Shown here: positions 34,905 to 43,144 of the stretch, one piece after another
Numbering within the stretch: position 1 is the stretch's first letter
How the letters are laid out: the number at the start of each line of letters is the position of its first letter
DNA from: AP-15 sp035538335
GTDB taxonomy: Bacteria > Pseudomonadota > Alphaproteobacteria > ATCC43930 > CGMCC-115725
Direction of reading: 5' to 3'
Assembly: GCA_035538335.1 (NCBI GenBank)
Contig: DATLKN010000050.1
Location: forward strand, 124,001 to 188,000
DNA: 64,000 nt
Notes under the pieces: generated by a model
Database searches by the model: none
Told to the model about the DNA's origin: nothing
The model's input: only the letters and a program-made list of their open reading frames with translations
Position numbers and translations under genes: made by a program

Positions 34905-36965
34905 ATGCGCAGCCTGTGGTCGCAGGAAGAGGCCGAGCGGTTCGTTGAGCGCTACGCCCAGCAGGGCGTCGGGCGCGATCTGTCATTGCGCGTCTATAGT
35001 GCGCGGCTGCTCGGCGGCGACCGAAGGCTCGTATTGCACGGCGGCGGTAACAGCTCGGTCAAGACCCGGCTCGACGACCTAAACGGCGATCCGGCCGAGG
35101 TCTTGTGCGTCAAGGGCAGCGGCTGGGATATGGGGGCGATCGAGCCGCAGGGGTTTCCTGCTGTGCGGCTCGCGCCGCTCCGACGGCTGCGCGACCGGCA
35201 AAGCCTCTCGGACGAGGAGATGGTGCGGCTGCAGCGAGCCAACCTGCTTGATCCGGCGGCGCCCAACCCGTCGGTCGAGACGCTCCTGCACGCCTTTCTG
35301 CCGCACAAATACGTCGACCACACGCATTCGACGGCGGTGTTGAGCCTCGCCGACCAGCCCGACGCGGCCGAGCGCTGCGCCGATCTATACGGGGCGCGGA
35401 TGGGGATCGTGCCGTACATCATGCCGGGCTTTCTGCTCGCCAAGAAAGCGGCGGAAGTGTTCGAATGCGATCCAGCGGTCGAGGGCCTCGTACTGTTGCA
35501 GCACGGCGTTTTCGCCTTCGCCGAGGATGCGCGGGATTCCTACGAGCGCATGATCTGCATGGTCAGCCTCGCGGAAGATGTGGTGGCGCACGGTGGGAAG
35601 ACCGTATTCGCCCCCGCTTCCTTGCCGGCCGAGATCGCGGACGCGGCGGCGGTGGGCCCGATCCTGCGCGGCGCCTGCGCCATTTCCGATCCCGTCAACG
35701 AAGGCGAATGGCGACGCTTCATCCTCGAATTCCGCAGCGGACCCGAAGTGCTGCGCTATGTCGGCGGCGCCGAGCTCGCCGGTTACGGCCGCGCTGGCGT
35801 GGCGACGCCGGACCACACGCTGCGTACCAAGAACTGTCCGCTGATCGTGCCGGCTCCCCAGCCCACAAAGCTCGCCGCCTTCAAGGCCGATGCGCGCGCG
35901 GCCGTTGCCCGGTTCGCCGCCGACTACCACGATTATTTCGCACGCCACAACGCGCGCTGCGGCGGCAAGAAACGTGAACTCGACCCGATGCCGCGGGTAA
36001 TCTTGGTGCCGGGGCTGGGGCTTTTTGGGTTGGGTCGCAGCGCCAAGGATGCGCGGACAGCCGCCGACCTCGCCGAAGCGACGATCGAGACGGCGGCGGG
36101 GGCCGAGGCGATCGGCCACTATCGGCCGGCGGGCGAGGCCGACCTTTTCGACATCGAATACTGGTCCCTCGAACAGGCAAAGCTCGGCCAGGCCGCGGAA
36201 AAACCGCTTGCCGGGCAGGTGGCGCTCGTCACCGGGGCGGCCGGCGCGATCGGCTTCGCGACGGTACGGGCAATGGCCGGGGCGGGGGCCGAGGTGGCGC
36301 TTCTCGACATCGACGACGCGGCCGCCGAGGCGGCGGCAAAGCGCCTCGGCGGCGCTGCGCTCGGGCTTTTCTGCGACGTGACCGACGGCGCTTCGGTGCG
36401 GATCGCCTTCGATCGCGTCGCGGCAACCTTCGGCGGCGTCGATATCATCGTCTCGAATGCCGGTAAGGCCTGGCAGGGCCGTATCGGCGAGGTCGAGGAC
36501 AGCGTTTTGCGCGACAGCTTCGAACTCAATTTCTTCGCCCATCAGCGGGTCGCGCAGAATGCAGTCCGGGTGATGCTGGCGCAGGGGACGGGCGGCGCCA
36601 TTCTCTTCAACGCCTCGAAGCAGGCGGTCAATCCGGGGCCCGCTTTCGGCCCCTACGGTGCGCCGAAAGCGGCAACGCTGTTTCTTTCCCGCCAATATGC
36701 GCTCGACTACGGCCGCGACGGCATCCGCACCGGCGCGGTCAACGCCGACCGCATCAGGAGCGGGCTGCTGACGCCCGAGATGATTGCGGCGCGCGCCAAG
36801 GCGCGCGGGGTCGACGAGGAAGACTACATGAAGGGCAACCTGCTCGGCCGCGAAGTGACCGCCGATGACGTCGCGCAGGCGTTTCTGCACCACGCGCTGA
36901 TGCTGAAGACGACCGCCGACGTGACGACGGTCGACGGCGGCAACATCGCCGCCGCCCTGCGCTGA
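34905..36965 (+). CDS. Bifunctional class II aldolase/short-chain dehydrogenase
   Basis: 686 residues. The first 400 are a class II aldolase/adducin domain ('VLHGGGNSSVKTR', zinc histidines in 'YVDHTHSTAVLSL'). From about 440 an SDR domain follows: 'ALVTGAAGAIGFATV', 'DIIVSNAGKAWQG' and the active-site Tyr-Lys in 'YGAPKAA'. The arrangement matches rhamnulose-1-phosphate aldolase/lactaldehyde dehydrogenase fusions of deoxy-sugar catabolism, but many relatives act on other substrates. ATG directly follows the upstream stop. Confidence 0.93.
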   Translation: MRSLWSQEEAERFVERYAQQGVGRDLSLRVYSARLLGGDRRLVLHGGGNSSVKTRLDDLNGDPAEVLCVKGSGWDMGAIEPQGFPAVRLAPLRRLRDRQSLSDEEMVRLQRANLLDPAAPNPSVETLLHAFLPHKYVDHTHSTAVLSLADQPDAAERCADLYGARMGIVPYIMPGFLLAKKAAEVFECDPAVEGLVLLQHGVFAFAEDARDSYERMICMVSLAEDVVAHGGKTVFAPASLPAEIADAAAVGPILRGACAISDPVNEGEWRRFILEFRSGPEVLRYVGGAELAGYGRAGVATPDHTLRTKNCPLIVPAPQPTKLAAFKADARAAVARFAADYHDYFARHNARCGGKKRELDPMPRVILVPGLGLFGLGRSAKDARTAADLAEATIETAAGAEAIGHYRPAGEADLFDIEYWSLEQAKLGQAAEKPLAGQVALVTGAAGAIGFATVRAMAGAGAEVALLDIDDAAAEAAAKRLGGAALGLFCDVTDGASVRIAFDRVAATFGGVDIIVSNAGKAWQGRIGEVEDSVLRDSFELNFFAHQRVAQNAVRVMLAQGTGGAILFNASKQAVNPGPAFGPYGAPKAATLFLSRQYALDYGRDGIRTGAVNADRIRSGLLTPEMIAARAKARGVDEEDYMKGNLLGREVTADDVAQAFLHHALMLKTTADVTTVDGGNIAAALR

Positions 36966-37739
36966 TCAGCCGGCGCGGCCCGGGTAACTGACGGCCATGC
37001 CGGCGCGCACATCCTGCTGGATGCCGTATTGCGGGAACGGGTAGCGCAGCCCGTTCTTGGCGAGCGCGTGCATTCCCTGAATCGCCTTCGGCAAGTATTC
37101 CGGCGGCAGCGCCATCAGCATTTCGTCGTCGAGGACGCCGCCATAGCGCCGTTCGGCGAAGCAGGGGATCGAAAGGCTCGGGGTCCGTGTCTTCAATGCC
37201 CGGCCCCAGGAATCGGCGCAGGCCGACTCGCCGACGACGCTCCAATCGAAGCGCTTGTAGCCCGACCATTGCAGCCCGTTGATGAAATAGATCATCGCGC
37301 CGGGCGTCGCGTAGAAGAGCGCGATGTCGGGCGGATCGAGCCGGCCGCTCGCAAGCGGCCCCACCGCGAGCGCGTCGTAGCGGCCGTCGGGCACCGTCTC
37401 CATCGCCGCCTGGTGCGCGCTCGCATCCTCGGGCGTCGAATACCAGACCCCGACCATATGACGGCCGGAGTGCCATGCCGCGTCCTTGGCATTGCCGAGG
37501 CCGACGACGGCGCGGCACTGCGCGCCGACGAGATCGTCGGCGGTGATGCCTACGGTCCAGCCGAGGCGGGCCGCCTGCGCCACCGCCTGGTCGAGCGTGT
37601 GCACCGCTTTGGGCCGGCGGATATTGGGGATCGCCTCCATCTCGGCGCGCTCGGCGAAGAGCTTCATGCCGAACGGGATGGCGCGCAATTTGAGCAAGCG
37701 CTCGAGCTCGGCGGCGAGCCCTTTCCAGTCTTGGTTCAT
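36966..37739 (-). CDS. DUF169-family protein
   Basis: 257 residues. N-terminal 'LAAELERLLKLRAIPFGMKLF' and 'AAWHSGRHMVGVW', with a pair of Cys in 'GESACADSWGR' and 'SIPCFAERRYGG', are typical of DUF169. Function is unknown. It faces away from the hopanoid methylase gene and its stop abuts the stop of the aldolase fusion. Confidence 0.85.
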   Translation of the reverse strand: MNQDWKGLAAELERLLKLRAIPFGMKLFAERAEMEAIPNIRRPKAVHTLDQAVAQAARLGWTVGITADDLVGAQCRAVVGLGNAKDAAWHSGRHMVGVWYSTPEDASAHQAAMETVPDGRYDALAVGPLASGRLDPPDIALFYATPGAMIYFINGLQWSGYKRFDWSVVGESACADSWGRALKTRTPSLSIPCFAERRYGGVLDDEMLMALPPEYLPKAIQGMHALAKNGLRYPFPQYGIQQDVRAGMAVSYPGRAG

Positions 37740-37912
37740 GGCGGCGGCTCTCGGAACACGGGTCGGCTGCAGAATAGTCTCGACCGGTGCCGATGTCTGT
37801 GGAGAATCCGCGCACGGCATGGGGAGGAGGCGCTACGGGAACGATCGAAACCGCCCGCGGTTCAACGGGGAGTTTCGAGGAGCCGGTTTGACGGTGAAGC
37901 GAGGAGGGGTTC

Positions 37913-39460
37913 ATGCGGTTGCTCGGCGTCCATCCCGGCCCGCTGATGTATTCGAAGATTTTTTTGCGGCTGGAGCCGCTTGGCCTCGAATTGATCGCCG
38001 CCGCGGCGCGGCAGCACGGCCACGAGGTGCGGCTGATCGACCTGCAGGTCGAGGACGAGGCCGCCTTTCTGCGCCTTCTAGACGAATGGCGGCCGGATCT
38101 CGTGGCGTTCTCCTGCAATTATCTGGCGAACGTGCCCGAGATCGTCGATCTCGCGAAGCAGGCGAAGGCGCGCCGGCCGGATATCTTTGTGTGCGTCGGC
38201 GGGCACAGCGCCTCTTTCACGGCGCCGGCCCTCATCGAGCACGGCGAGGGGGCGATCGATTGCGTCATCAAGGGCGAGGGCGAGGCATCGATGCCGCTGC
38301 TGTTGCGCGCGCTCGAGGGGGGAGAGGATCTCGCCAAGGTTCCAGGCGCCGTCACCGCGGCCGGGGAAGGGCCGCCGCCCGGCTTTGTCAATTCGCTCGA
38401 CGATCTGATGCCCGCGCGCGACTTGCTGCGCCATCGCCGCAAATACTTTCTCGGCACGCTCGACCCCTGCGCCTCGATCGAGTTTTCGCGCGGCTGTCCC
38501 TGGGATTGCTCGTTCTGCAGCGCCTGGACGTTCTACGGCCGCAGCTATCGCCTCGTCAGCCCCGAGCGCGCGGTCGAGGAATTGCGCACGATCCGCGAAC
38601 CCGGGCTCTTCATCGTCGACGACGTATCGTTTGTGCAGGAGCGGCACGGCATGGAATTGGGCGAGGCGATCGCCCGCGCCGGCATCAAGAAGGAGTATTA
38701 CCTGGAGACGCGCGGCGACGTGCTGCTGCGCAACAAGGAGGTGTTCCGCTTTTGGAAGAAGCTCGGCATGCGCTACATGTTCATCGGGCTCGAGGCGATT
38801 GACGAGGAAGGGCTCAAAAAGCATCGCAAGCGCGTCTCGCTCGGCCGCAATTTCGAGGCCCTCGAATTCGCCCGCTCGCTTGGCATCATGGTAGCGATCA
38901 ATCTGATCGCCGACCCGGACTGGGACCATGAGCGCTTTCGCGTAGTCCGCGAATGGGGGATCGAGTTGCCGGAGGTCGTCAACCTCAGCGTCAACACGCC
39001 CTATCCGGGGACCGAGAGCTGGCTCGCCGAAGGCGGGCGGATCGCGTCGCGCGACTATCGGCTCTACGACATCCAGCACGCGGTGATGCCGACGCGGCTG
39101 CCGCTCGCCGAATTCTACGACGAGCTGGTGCAGACCCAGCGCGCCTTTTACATGAAGCACATGGGCTGGCGGCGGGTCATGGATACGATGGGCGTCATCG
39201 GCCGCAACCTGTTGCGTGGACAAACTAATTTTGTGCGCAGCCTGTTCATGCTCGACCAGATATTCCGGCCCGAATATCTGCTCGCCGATCACGCGCGCGC
39301 GGTTTCCTACCAGATCCCGCTGCCGCAAGCCGCGGCCGAGGCGGTCGCGCGCAACCGCGCCGCGCTCTACATCCATCCGCCACGCGGCCGCAAGGGGCGC
39401 AGCCTCGACGCGGCAACCGAAAGCTTTGTCGAGGCGACGCGGATGGGGAGCACGCCCTGA
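37913..39460 (+). CDS. hpnR: B12-binding radical SAM protein, probable hopanoid C-3 methylase
   Basis: 515 residues. An N-terminal cobalamin-binding domain begins 'MRLLGVHPGPLMYSKIFLRLEPLG'. The radical SAM cluster is C195-x3-C199-x2-C202 in RGCPWDCSFC. A long C-terminal helical region ends the protein. This N-terminus and architecture match HpnR, which methylates ring A of bacteriohopanoids at C-3; a related methylase of another lipid is possible. No other hopanoid gene is in the window. GAGGAGG precedes the ATG. It is the last clearly host gene before the phage-like region. Confidence 0.8.
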   Translation: MRLLGVHPGPLMYSKIFLRLEPLGLELIAAAARQHGHEVRLIDLQVEDEAAFLRLLDEWRPDLVAFSCNYLANVPEIVDLAKQAKARRPDIFVCVGGHSASFTAPALIEHGEGAIDCVIKGEGEASMPLLLRALEGGEDLAKVPGAVTAAGEGPPPGFVNSLDDLMPARDLLRHRRKYFLGTLDPCASIEFSRGCPWDCSFCSAWTFYGRSYRLVSPERAVEELRTIREPGLFIVDDVSFVQERHGMELGEAIARAGIKKEYYLETRGDVLLRNKEVFRFWKKLGMRYMFIGLEAIDEEGLKKHRKRVSLGRNFEALEFARSLGIMVAINLIADPDWDHERFRVVREWGIELPEVVNLSVNTPYPGTESWLAEGGRIASRDYRLYDIQHAVMPTRLPLAEFYDELVQTQRAFYMKHMGWRRVMDTMGVIGRNLLRGQTNFVRSLFMLDQIFRPEYLLADHARAVSYQIPLPQAAAEAVARNRAALYIHPPRGRKGRSLDAATESFVEATRMGSTP

Positions 39461-39503
39461 CCGCGAACGGCGCGTGAGGGACCGGTGAGCGCGCGCCGCT
39501 GTT

Positions 39504-39535
39504 GTCGCTGATATCTGCAAGGAATCTACAGCGAC
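39504..39535. other. Inverted repeat at left edge of phage-like region
   Basis: GTCGCTG and CAGCGAC arms (7 bases each) flank an 18-base centre, between hpnR and the repressor gene. It could be a weak terminator shared by the convergent genes, or lie near a former attachment site. No direct repeat partner was found at the right edge by eye. Confidence 0.25.
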
Positions 39536-39548
39536 CGCGAATGGAGGT

Positions 39549-40217
39549 TCATCCCTCCTGATCGGTGCCGACGATCAGATGGCGTTCGTCGATTTCCGCG
39601 CGCGGGATGCGTAATTCCTGTTCCGGGTTGAGCTGGCGCAGCACCAGCACGTCGTCATTCTCGCTGACGAACTGCTTGATCAGCACCGCACGGTTCTTCA
39701 TGTACACGACGACGTCCCGCCCGCGGGTCGGCGGTTTGAACGGGTTGACGTGCAACAGCCAGCCCGCCTCGTAACGGGGCTCCATGCTGGCGCCCACCAT
39801 GTAGATCGCATAGGCCTCGCGCACGGCGCGCAGATTCGCCGGACGCGCGGTATAGCCGATCGGCCCGTCTTTTAGGAACATTTCCTGCTCGCCGCCGCCG
39901 CGCGCCGCGCTCAGGATCGGGATCCGCTCGCCGCCCGGATCGCGCGGCGCGGCATTGGGCGGCCGACCGCGCCGCCCGCGTGCCGGCGGGCTCTCGTTGC
40001 GTGCCTGCGCCACGATGGCGCCGACCACGCGGTTCAGGATTTCCTCTTGCGAGACGCCGAGGAATTGCGCCGTTTGCTGAACCTCGAGCGGTTTCATCTG
40101 GCGCTCGCCCTTCAGCATCCGCGATACCGCGGAGGGAGCGAGGCGCAGATGCCGGGCGAGATCGGCCTGCGACGCGCCGACGCGTTCGAGAGCTTGATGG
40201 AACCAATCCGTTTCCAT
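39549..40217 (-). CDS. Phage repressor: XRE HTH plus S24 domain
   Basis: 222 residues from 'METDWFHQALERVG'. Helix-turn-helix spans about 13-37 ('SQADLARHLRLAPSAVSRMLKG'). A linker with an AT-hook-like RGRRGRPP (80-87) leads to an S24 LexA/CI-type domain with candidate Ser144 (GASMEP) and Lys181. The usual Ala-Gly cleavage pair is not obvious in the linker, so RecA-stimulated self-cleavage is uncertain. It is divergent from the rightward phage operon across an 81-base operator region. Confidence 0.88.
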   Translation of the reverse strand: METDWFHQALERVGASQADLARHLRLAPSAVSRMLKGERQMKPLEVQQTAQFLGVSQEEILNRVVGAIVAQARNESPPARGRRGRPPNAAPRDPGGERIPILSAARGGGEQEMFLKDGPIGYTARPANLRAVREAYAIYMVGASMEPRYEAGWLLHVNPFKPPTRGRDVVVYMKNRAVLIKQFVSENDDVLVLRQLNPEQELRIPRAEIDERHLIVGTDQEG

Positions 40218-40239
40218 GTCTAAATCGCAATTCACGATA

Positions 40240-40268
40240 TTGACAAATGAGATCCCCTTATACCATAT
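40240..40268 (+). promoter_or_regulatory. Early rightward phage promoter/operator
   Basis: TTGACA at 40240-40245 with TACCAT or CATATT 15-18 bases downstream. The preceding bases give ATATTGACAAAT, the same 12-mer as the promoter at 41234. It lies between the divergent repressor and the 40299 gene, so it is a likely repressor target. Confidence 0.5.
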
Positions 40269-40298
40269 TGGTGCGATCTCCACAAGGGGAGGAGATTT

Positions 40299-40619
40299 AT
40301 GGCATCGGAGTCCGCGGCGCTGCCGGCAGCGCCCTTCGCCGCCGATTGCGGCTGCGCCTACATTCTCGATCGCGAGCCGCGCGCCGGGTCGCAACAGAGC
40401 CGGCAGCGATGCGCCGCCCCGCGGCAGGACGGCTCATCCTATTGCCCTTACCATCATGCGCGCTGCCATCTTGCTCGCGGCGGCCGGGCGGAAGCGGCGC
40501 GGCTGCTCGAGATCGAACTTCTCGCGGAAACCGTCGGCGGACGCCTCACACCAAAGGCGGCGCGGCCTTCGACGCGGTTTCTCGATCGCCTCGAGGCGCT
40601 GTCGCGTGATTTTTCGTGA
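40299..40619 (+). CDS. Small Cys/His-rich phage protein, GcrA-like C-terminus
   Basis: 106 residues with a GGGGAGGAG ribosome site. Cysteines and histidines cluster in 'DCGCAYILD', 'QRCAAPRQDGSSYCPYHHARCH', which could hold a zinc. The SYCPYHHARC stretch resembles the C-terminal SPYCxxH of the alphaproteobacterial cell-cycle regulator GcrA, but the GcrA N-terminal DNA-binding part is missing. First gene of the rightward operon. Confidence 0.65.
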   Translation: MASESAALPAAPFAADCGCAYILDREPRAGSQQSRQRCAAPRQDGSSYCPYHHARCHLARGGRAEAARLLEIELLAETVGGRLTPKAARPSTRFLDRLEALSRDFS

Positions 40620-40626
40620 TCACGTT

Positions 40627-40641
40627 GTTCATGTTTTGTTC
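40627..40641. promoter_or_regulatory. Alphaproteobacterial SOS (LexA) box
   Basis: GTTCATGTTTTGTTC matches GTTC-N7-GTTC exactly. It ends 12 bases before the DUF6456-like ATG, in a 34-base gap, so LexA binding would block that gene. Confidence 0.65.
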
Positions 40642-40653
40642 GGGAGACGAGCG

Positions 40654-41217
40654 ATGAAGCGCTTTCATCTCGCACGGCCGAGCGGCTCGGAACTCGCAGG
40701 CAGCGCCGACGGGCCGACGCGCGAGCGGCGCGGGCACGGACGCGTCGAGCGGCTCGAACATCCGATCGCCGACGAGGCCGGCCGCCCGGCGCGCCCATAC
40801 CGGGCTGTCGATACGCTTTCGCTGATGCAGCGGCGCGGCTCGATCACCGCTGCGATGCGCCAAGCCGGCGAGGACTTCCACGCCCGCTTCGCGACAGCGC
40901 GGCTCGACCCGTTGCGCGCGCATGACTGGCGGCGGCCGCGCGTCGGCGGCATGCCGGCTCGGCTCGACGGCGAGCCCGGCGCGCGGATCGAAGCAGCGCG
41001 CCGCGCGGTATGGCGGGCCATCCTCGCGGTCGGCGGCATCGGATCGCCCGGCGGCTCGTGCTTGTGGCACGTGGTCGGCTGGCAGTGCTCGCTGAAGGAA
41101 TGGGCGCTGGAACAGGGCTGGAACGGGCGGCGCGTCAGCCAGGAAGCCGCCTCCGGCATCCTGATCGCGGCGCTCGGCGCCCTCGAGCGGCATTTCGGCA
41201 TCGCAAATGATAGCTAA
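40654..41217 (+). CDS. DUF6456-like phage regulator
   Basis: 187 residues. The conserved part is 'YRAVDTLSLMQRRGSITAAMRQAGEDF', 'GGIGSPGGSCLWHVVGWQCSLKEWA' and 'SGILIAALGALERHF', matching DUF6456 proteins, which are helical and probably bind DNA. The N-terminal 50 residues are basic and variable. The upstream SOS box suggests DNA-damage control. A strong promoter follows its 3' end, before terminase. Confidence 0.75.
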   Translation: MKRFHLARPSGSELAGSADGPTRERRGHGRVERLEHPIADEAGRPARPYRAVDTLSLMQRRGSITAAMRQAGEDFHARFATARLDPLRAHDWRRPRVGGMPARLDGEPGARIEAARRAVWRAILAVGGIGSPGGSCLWHVVGWQCSLKEWALEQGWNGRRVSQEAASGILIAALGALERHFGIANDS

Positions 41218-41233
41218 AATAGCACGAATAATA

Positions 41234-41262
41234 TTGACAAATCCGGATCGATCTGATATTAT
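41234..41262 (+). promoter_or_regulatory. Strong sigma-70-type promoter before terminase
   Basis: TTGACA (41234-41239), exactly 17 bases, TATTAT (41257-41262): near-consensus, in an AT-rich island. It begins 104 bases before the terminase small subunit and probably drives the late operon. Confidence 0.7.
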
Positions 41263-41337
41263 CAATGAAACTAGCGGAAGTCGGCGATGCGGATCGTCCG
41301 CGACAGCGGTGCGATCGAAACCCCGTGAAGGGCATCG

Positions 41338-41874
41338 ATGGTGGCATCAGGTCCCGGTCGGCGGCCGGCATCGCGATCGCGGGCGAAGGGCGCGGCAAGG
41401 GCCGAGAAGGCTGCGGTTGCTGCGAGCCCGGCGCGCGAGCGCGACGAGATCGCCGAGTGTGCGGCCCGACTCGGCATCACCGCCGAGCGAGTACTGCAGG
41501 AATATGCGCGGATCGCCTTCGCCGATCTGAGCCGCGTTTTCACTTGGGGACCAAAGGGGCTGGCCGTCAAGGAATCCGAGGCCCTGGTGCACGATGATAC
41601 GGCGGCGATCTCGGAAATCATTGCCGTCGGCCCCAACAAAGGCAGTTATCGCGTCAAGCTTTACGACAAGAAGGCGGCGCTCGACGCCATCGCCCGGCAC
41701 CTCGGCATGTTTGCGCGAGCGCCGGGGCAGGTGGAGGAGGGTGCCTCGACCGATCTCGCGGAGGATGCGCGTGAGGTGCTTGCACGCCGCCTGGCTCGCC
41801 TCGCTGCCGGAGGCGCTGAGGCGCCACCTGATCGCGGAGCTGACGCCGAAACAGGCCGAGGCACTGATCCATGA
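41338..41874 (+). CDS. Terminase small subunit, no N-terminal HTH seen
   Basis: 178 residues. From about residue 45 it matches Terminase_2 ('ITAERVLQEYARIAFADLSRVF', 'VKLYDKKAALDAIARHLGMF'), the oligomerisation part. The usual N-terminal helix-turn-helix that selects phage DNA (an 'NATQAA..AGYS'-like stretch) is replaced by a Lys/Arg/Ala-rich segment. Such loss is known in the Rhodobacter gene transfer agent. The large subunit overlaps its 3' end by 104 bases. An ATG at 41338 lies within the leader; no longer in-frame start restores the HTH. Confidence 0.75.
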   Translation: MVASGPGRRPASRSRAKGAARAEKAAVAASPARERDEIAECAARLGITAERVLQEYARIAFADLSRVFTWGPKGLAVKESEALVHDDTAAISEIIAVGPNKGSYRVKLYDKKAALDAIARHLGMFARAPGQVEEGASTDLAEDAREVLARRLARLAAGGAEAPPDRGADAETGRGTDP

Positions 41875-43111
41875 CTGGCGGTTCTGGGCGCGGCCGAGCC
41901 AATTGCCGCCGGCCGGGAATTGGCGGGTGTGGCTGCTGCTCGCCGGCCGCGGCTTCGGCAAGACACGAACCGGGGCCGAGTATGTCCGCTCGTGCGTCCG
42001 GGCGCGCCGCGCCGGCCGCATTGCCTTCGTCGCGCCGACCGCGGCCGACGCGCGCAATGTGATGGTCGAAGGCGAAAGCGGCATCTTGGCGATTTCCGCC
42101 GCCGACGACCGGCCCCGCTACGAACCGTCGAAGCGGCGGCTGACCTGGCCCTCGGGCGCCGTCGCCACGCTGTACAGCGCCGATGAGCCGGAGCGGTTGC
42201 GCGGGCCCCAGCATGATGCGGCATGGTGCGACGAGCTCGCCGCCTGGCGCTATCCGGAAGCCTGGGACATGCTGCTGCTCGGCCTGAGGTTGGGGCCGGA
42301 TCCGCGCATCGTCGCAACCACGACGCCGCGCCCGACAAGGCTGATCAAAGGCCTCGTCGCCGATCCGACGGTCGTCGTGACGCACGGCTCGACGCATGAG
42401 AACCGCGGCAATCTGGCGCCGGCCTTCATCGAAGAGATCGTCCGGAAATACGAGGGCACCAGATTGGGGCGCCAGGAACTCGAGGCCGAGATCCTCGAAG
42501 ACATGCCGGGGGCGCTGTGGAGCCGCGGGTTGATAGAGGCGGCGCGCACGCGGCGGGCGCCCGAACTGATGCGGGTCGTCGTGGCGATCGACCCGGCGGC
42601 GAGTTCCGGCGGCATGGCGGACGAGACCGGCATCGTCGTCGCCGGCAGGGACGAGCGCGGCGAGGCCTGGGTGCTGGCCGACGCGTCGGGCCGCTACAGC
42701 CCTGCCGAATGGGCGACGACCGCAATTGCGGCGTTTCGCGCGCATCGCGCCGACCGGGTCGTCGCGGAGGTCAACCAGGGGGGCGAGATGGTCGAGGCGA
42801 TGCTGCGCACGATCGATCCCGGCGTGCCGTTCACCGCCGTGCACGCCTCGCGCGGCAAGCAGGTGCGCGCCGAGCCGGTCGCCGCGCTCTATGAGCAGGG
42901 GCGGGTGCACCATGTCGGCGCGCTGCCGCAACTGGAAGATCAGATGTGCGGCTTCTCCGCCCGCAGCATCGATCGCCGGCAAGCCGGCGGCTCGCCCGAT
43001 CGCGTCGATGCGCTTGTCTGGGCGCTGACCGATCTCTTTTTCGGGCCGCGGCTCGGCGCAGGAATTTTCGAGTTCTACCGCTCGCGATCCGCGGCGGTCG
43101 CGACACCATAA
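41771..43111 (+). CDS. Terminase large subunit
   Basis: 446 residues from a GTG with GGAGG 7 bases upstream (ATG at 41765 is an alternative). ATPase: Walker A 'LAGRGFGKTRTGAEYV', Walker B-like 'AAWCDELAAW', 'ATTTPRPTRLIK'. The nuclease domain has 'VVAIDPAASSGG', 'VAEVNQGGEMV' and 'DRVDALVWALTDLFF'. It packages DNA into the prohead and cuts it. All motifs look intact, so packaging may still work. Cargo-type genes, not the portal, follow. Confidence 0.92.
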   Translation: MRCLHAAWLASLPEALRRHLIAELTPKQAEALIHDWRFWARPSQLPPAGNWRVWLLLAGRGFGKTRTGAEYVRSCVRARRAGRIAFVAPTAADARNVMVEGESGILAISAADDRPRYEPSKRRLTWPSGAVATLYSADEPERLRGPQHDAAWCDELAAWRYPEAWDMLLLGLRLGPDPRIVATTTPRPTRLIKGLVADPTVVVTHGSTHENRGNLAPAFIEEIVRKYEGTRLGRQELEAEILEDMPGALWSRGLIEAARTRRAPELMRVVVAIDPAASSGGMADETGIVVAGRDERGEAWVLADASGRYSPAEWATTAIAAFRAHRADRVVAEVNQGGEMVEAMLRTIDPGVPFTAVHASRGKQVRAEPVAALYEQGRVHHVGALPQLEDQMCGFSARSIDRRQAGGSPDRVDALVWALTDLFFGPRLGAGIFEFYRSRSAAVATP

Positions 43112-43144
43112 GGCGCCGCGCAGAAAGACGGGAGGAGCCCGGCA

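Noticed and set aside
41265..41597. A 110-codon frame starting just after the terminase promoter
   Set aside because: Mostly Arg/Gly low-complexity in a frame overlapped by the terminase small subunit, which has family similarity.
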